Of a stretch of 8,808 nucleotides of DNA, positions 6,247-8,808 are shown one piece after another. A program made the translations under genes and the position numbers. A model generated the notes under the pieces. The model ran no database searches, had not been told where the DNA came from, and saw nothing but the letters and a program-made list of their open reading frames with translations. Location of the stretch: the NCBI GenBank assembly GCA_938084195.1, contig CALKDJ010000071.1, positions 1 through 8,808 on the forward strand, read 5' to 3'. Numbering within the stretch: the stretch's first letter is position 1; every line of letters begins with the position of its first letter. Origin of the DNA: an uncultured Methylophilaceae bacterium (GTDB lineage: Bacteria; Pseudomonadota; Gammaproteobacteria; Burkholderiales; Methylophilaceae).

Positions 6247-6426
6247 TTAACCCAATAAGTTTCCACCAATTGCCCAGTCCTCAGAGGCAACTTCATTGAA
6301 AACTATATAAGTATAAGATGGTGGTTTATTAGCAACTCTTTGCATCACATCAGTTATTTCTTTTGCAATTTCCTGTTTTTGTTCTTTATTTAAATTACCA
6401 GCCAATTTCACATTGATATATGGCAT
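6247..6426 (-). CDS. 4-oxalocrotonate tautomerase family protein, 59 residues
   Basis: This short gene encodes a protein that starts MPYINVKLAGNLNKEQK and ends EDWAIGGNLLG. It fits the small tautomerase subfamily, beta-alpha-beta units of about 60 residues that assemble into hexamers or dimers. In this family Met is removed and Pro1 is the catalytic base; the Met-Pro start is present. The segment NKPPSYTYIVFNEV is typical of family members. The arginine at position 11 of classical 4-oxalocrotonate tautomerase is Leu here, and Trp takes the place near Phe50, so the substrate is probably different and unknown. The ATG has a good ribosome site (AGAGG, eight bases upstream) inside the end of the glycosylase gene. 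The gaps are one base to the glycosylase stop and two to the uvrC start, so it is surely cotranscribed and translationally coupled. A metabolic role or a repair-linked one cannot be decided. Confidence 0.88.
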   Translation of the reverse strand: MPYINVKLAGNLNKEQKQEIAKEITDVMQRVANKPPSYTYIVFNEVASEDWAIGGNLLG

Positions 6427-6427
6427 T

Positions 6428-7054
6428 TTATTTACCTCTCTCTTTAGTTATTGTTAAAAAAATTTCAAAAAACATAGCCTCAGTCAGCCTTTTTGTTTGA
6501 GTATTGTATCGACTGCAATGATAACTATCATATAAAATTAATCCATTTGGAAGCATATGTCGACTGCCATGAGAAAATTCACAGTTACTTCTCACTAAAT
6601 GGAATGCTTTTAATATTGCATTATGGGCTATTGTCCCCAAAGCTAATATTATCGATCCAGCTCTCAGTTCGCCTAGTTCATTTGCTAAGTATGTATTGCA
6701 ATTATTTATTTCGCTGGTGGTTGGTTTATTTTCTGGCGGTAAACATTTCACAGCATTAGTGATTCGGCAATTAATCAACTGCAAGTTATCTTTATGTATT
6801 GATTCGGGTTTATTTGAAAAGCCGTATTTATATAATGCTTTATATAGAAGAATACCGGCATGATCGCCAGTAAAAGGTCTTCCTGTATTATTGGCACCAT
6901 GCATACCAGGTGCAAGACCCACAATCAATAGAAATGGGGAGTTACTTCCAAAACTTGGGACAGGCTTGCAAAAATAGTGTGGGTATTTTACCTTTGTTGA
7001 AGTTAGAAATTGCTCTAATCTGCTACATTTTTTACAATTAGGATCATATTTCAT
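6428..7054 (-). CDS. uracil-DNA glycosylase, family 5 (UDGb type)
   Basis: The enzyme removes uracil, and in family 5 also other deaminated bases such as hypoxanthine, from DNA to start base excision repair. The 208 residues contain motif 1 GLAPGMHGANNTGRPF (46-61) with FTGD (61-64). This is the family 5 signature: it has no polar catalytic residue in GLAPG, unlike GEAPG in family 4, and instead the Asp of FTGD (Asp64) is implicated. Motif 2 is SYHCSRYNTQTKRLT (177-191), with Cys180 where many relatives have Pro. Cys7, Cys10, Cys104 and Cys119 match the four [4Fe-4S] ligands of families 4 and 5. The ATG at 7054 lies eight bases behind the acnB stop. The first Cys pair lies directly after it, which supports this start. 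No ung-type (family 1) gene is in the window. Confidence 0.92.
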   Translation of the reverse strand: MKYDPNCKKCSRLEQFLTSTKVKYPHYFCKPVPSFGSNSPFLLIVGLAPGMHGANNTGRPFTGDHAGILLYKALYKYGFSNKPESIHKDNLQLINCRITNAVKCLPPENKPTTSEINNCNTYLANELGELRAGSIILALGTIAHNAILKAFHLVRSNCEFSHGSRHMLPNGLILYDSYHCSRYNTQTKRLTEAMFFEIFLTITKERGK

Positions 7055-7062
7055 GATGTTAT

Positions 7063-8808
7063 TTAGCTAGCTGGATTAATCTCAATAACCTTCTTAGTTC
7101 TATAATCATCCATTAGGTTAAAATTAAGATATTGATATATCTCTCCAGCATTTTGATTTATTTTGTCAGACATAAGGGATAAATATTCAGTTTTGGTAGG
7201 GATATAACCTAATATGGAACAGAAAGCAGCTAACTCTGCTGATCCAAGGTACACTTGAGCATCTTTACCCATACGATTATCAAAATTGCGTGTACTTGTC
7301 GAAAAAACATGCGCTTTATCTTTAACTCTAGCTTGATTACCCATACATAAACTACATCCTGGTATTTCCGTTCTAGCACCAGCTGATTCAAAGATTTTAT
7401 AAACACCTTCTTTTTTTAATTGTGATTCATCCATTCTGGTTGGAGGTGCAATCCACAAAATAGATTCTGTTGATCCTAAACCTTCAATTACTTTTGCAGC
7501 AGCTCGATAATGACCAATATTAGTCATACAACTTCCAATGAAGACTTCGTCTATCTTATTATTAGCGACCTCGGATAATGTTTTAATATTATCAGGATCA
7601 TTGGGGCAGGCTATTAAAGGTTCAGTAATATTATCAAGGTTAATATTGAGGGTATAAGCATATTGCGCATCATCATCTGGCTCCAATAAAACAGGATCCT
7701 CAAGCCAATTCTTCATTTCATTTATTCTTCGCTCTAGCGTCCTAGTATCTTTATAACCAGCCTCAATCATATGTTGGAGTAAAGTAATATTGGAATGCAT
7801 AAATTCAATAATAGGATCTTTATTTAATTTGATTGTGCAGCCATTTGCGGATCTTTCTGCTGATGCATCTGAGAATTCAAATGCCTGCTCAACCTTGAGA
7901 TCTGGAAGACCTTCAATCTCAAGTATCCGCCCGCTAAAAATATTTTTTTTCTTCTTACCGGTGGTTAATTCTCCTTCTTGAATAGCAAAATAAGGAATTG
8001 CATTGACTAGATCTCTTAAGGTAATCCCGGGTTGCATAGTTCCTGAGAATTTAACTAGAACTGACTCGGGCATATCAAGAGGCATAATGCCAATTGCTGC
8101 TCCAAAAGCTACCAAACCTGATCCAGCAGGAAAAGAAATGCCGATTGGAAATCGAGTATGAGAATCCCCTCCCGTCCCAACTGTATCTGGAAGAATCATC
8201 CTGTTTAGCCATGAATGAATAACCCCATCTCCAGCCTTTAAGCTTACCCCACCTCTGCTATTCATAAAGTCTGGGAGCGTATGTTGAAGCTCAATATCTA
8301 CGGGTTTTGGATATGCAGCTGTATGACAAAAACTTTGCATAACAAGATCTGCATTAAACCCAAGACAAGCAAGTTCTTTTAATTCATCTCTAGTCATTGC
8401 TCCGGTAGTATCTTGAGACCCAACTGTAGTCATCTTAGGTTCGCAATAAACTCCAGGCCTAATTCCATCCACTCCACAAGCTTTACCGACAATTTTTTGA
8501 GCTAACGTATATCCTTTGCTATCAAAATCGTCTTGATGGTTTGATGAAAGAAATATATCTGTTTGTTTCATACCTAGAGCAGTTCGCGCTTTATCTGTAA
8601 GTCCTCTCCCAATTATAAGGGCAATTCTCCCCCCCGCTCTTAGTTCATCGAGTAACGTTGATGGACTGAGACTAAAATCACAAAGGGTGTGATTATCTTT
8701 CAAAATTTTATGATTTTGTAAATCAATTCTTATCTGATCTCCCATTACAAGATGAGACACATCACATTCAATTGGAAGTGCTCCTGAATCCTCAGCTGTA
8801 TTGAAAAA
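7063..8808 (-). CDS. acnB: aconitate hydratase B, N-terminal part outside window
   Basis: AcnB isomerises citrate to isocitrate in the TCA cycle (bifunctional with 2-methylisocitrate in many bacteria). The open frame runs off the window edge: 581 residues are visible, beginning [16 protein letters not shown], and a GTG at 8760 is an internal Val, not a start. Comparison with E. coli AcnB (865 residues) indicates about 283 residues missing, i.e. the HEAT-like domain and part of the swivelling domain. Visible motifs in this partial numbering: [15 protein letters not shown] near 122-136, [10 protein letters not shown] near 214-223, and cluster cysteines Cys427 in GSCMTNIG, Cys485 and Cys488 in GCSLCMGNQ, the equivalents of Cys710, 769 and 772 in E. 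coli. Asn/Arg residues in [10 protein letters not shown] (substrate binding) are intact. The C-terminus is normal (YLNFN). It is the first visible gene of the acnB-glycosylase-tautomerase-uvrC-pgsA unit; its promoter is not in the window. Confidence 0.97.
   Translation of the reverse strand, partial: FFNTAEDSGALPIECDVSHLVMGDQIRIDLQNHKILKDNHTLCDFSLSPSTLLDELRAGGRIALIIGRGLTDKARTALGMKQTDIFLSSNHQDDFDSKGYTLAQKIVGKACGVDGIRPGVYCEPKMTTVGSQDTTGAMTRDELKELACLGFNADLVMQSFCHTAAYPKPVDIELQHTLPDFMNSRGGVSLKAGDGVIHSWLNRMILPDTVGTGGDSHTRFPIGISFPAGSGLVAFGAAIGIMPLDMPESVLVKFSGTMQPGITLRDLVNAIPYFAIQEGELTTGKKKKNIFSGRILEIEGLPDLKVEQAFEFSDASAERSANGCTIKLNKDPIIEFMHSNITLLQHMIEAGYKDTRTLERRINEMKNWLEDPVLLEPDDDAQYAYTLNINLDNITEPLIACPNDPDNIKTLSEVANNKIDEVFIGSCMTNIGHYRAAAKVIEGLGSTESILWIAPPTRMDESQLKKEGVYKIFESAGARTEIPGCSLCMGNQARVKDKAHVFSTSTRNFDNRMGKDAQVYLGSAELAAFCSILGYIPTKTEYLSLMSDKINQNAGEIYQYLNFNLMDDYRTKKVIEINPAS

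Noticed and set aside
6493..6759. Plus-strand frame of 88 codons
   Set aside because: Antisense to the glycosylase gene, which has all family motifs; no independent evidence for the plus-strand frame.
8758..8760. GTG as the start of aconitase B
   Set aside because: The frame stays open to the window edge and encodes [16 protein letters not shown], which matches the AcnB interior; the GTG is an internal Val codon.
1..8808. Mobile element, phage, CRISPR or defence island
   Set aside because: No transposase, integrase, direct-repeat array or toxin-antitoxin pattern is seen; all genes are collinear core genes with similar base composition.

Overview
The window is one AT-rich bacterial segment (by eye about one third G+C) in which every supported gene lies on the minus strand. 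The content is core proteobacterial housekeeping: aconitase B, uracil-DNA glycosylase, UvrC, PgsA, a Gly-Cys-Leu tRNA cluster, RecJ, TpiA, SecG and tRNA-Leu(GAG). The orders uvrC-pgsA-tRNA-Gly-tRNA-Cys-tRNA-Leu(UAA) and tpiA-secG-tRNA-Leu(GAG) are the ones known from Escherichia coli and relatives, and SecG ends in the gammaproteobacterial-type tail DIPN. Low G+C, one-to-few-base gene spacing and strong TTA/ATT/AAA codon preference suggest a streamlined, probably aquatic gammaproteobacterium. A low-GC betaproteobacterium is not excluded from this sequence alone.

Layout in the direction of transcription (from 8808 down to 1). (1) 8808-3870 is one tightly packed unit: acnB (its 5' end lies outside the window), a family 5 (UDGb-type) uracil-DNA glycosylase, a 59-residue 4-oxalocrotonate tautomerase-family protein, uvrC and pgsA. 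Gaps are 8, 1, 2 and 17 bases. (2) 3843-3463 is the stable RNA region: a clear sigma70-type promoter, tRNA-Gly(GCC), a strong intrinsic terminator, tRNA-Cys(GCA), a small hairpin and tRNA-Leu(UAA). (3) 3452-3197 holds a possible 44-residue single-helix membrane mini-protein and a short spacer with nothing convincing in it. (4) 3196-272 is recJ and tpiA (stop and start overlap as TAATG), secG, and tRNA-Leu(GAG) 16 bases behind secG. (5) 227-36 is an unrecognised two-helix small membrane protein whose stop codon is part of a perfect 7-bp inverted repeat.

Functionally the window combines DNA repair (base excision by the glycosylase, nucleotide excision by UvrC, 5'-3' single-strand degradation by RecJ), central carbon metabolism (AcnB, TpiA), membrane biogenesis (PgsA, SecG) and tRNAs. 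AcnB, the glycosylase and UvrC, all in the first unit, each carry cysteine sets that bind [4Fe-4S] clusters in characterised relatives. I see no mobile element, CRISPR array, phage gene or dedicated defence system. The window is mostly ordinary core genome. The less ordinary points are the terminator inside the tRNA cluster, the tiny tautomerase between two repair genes, the variant loop 6 of TpiA and the two small membrane ORFs.
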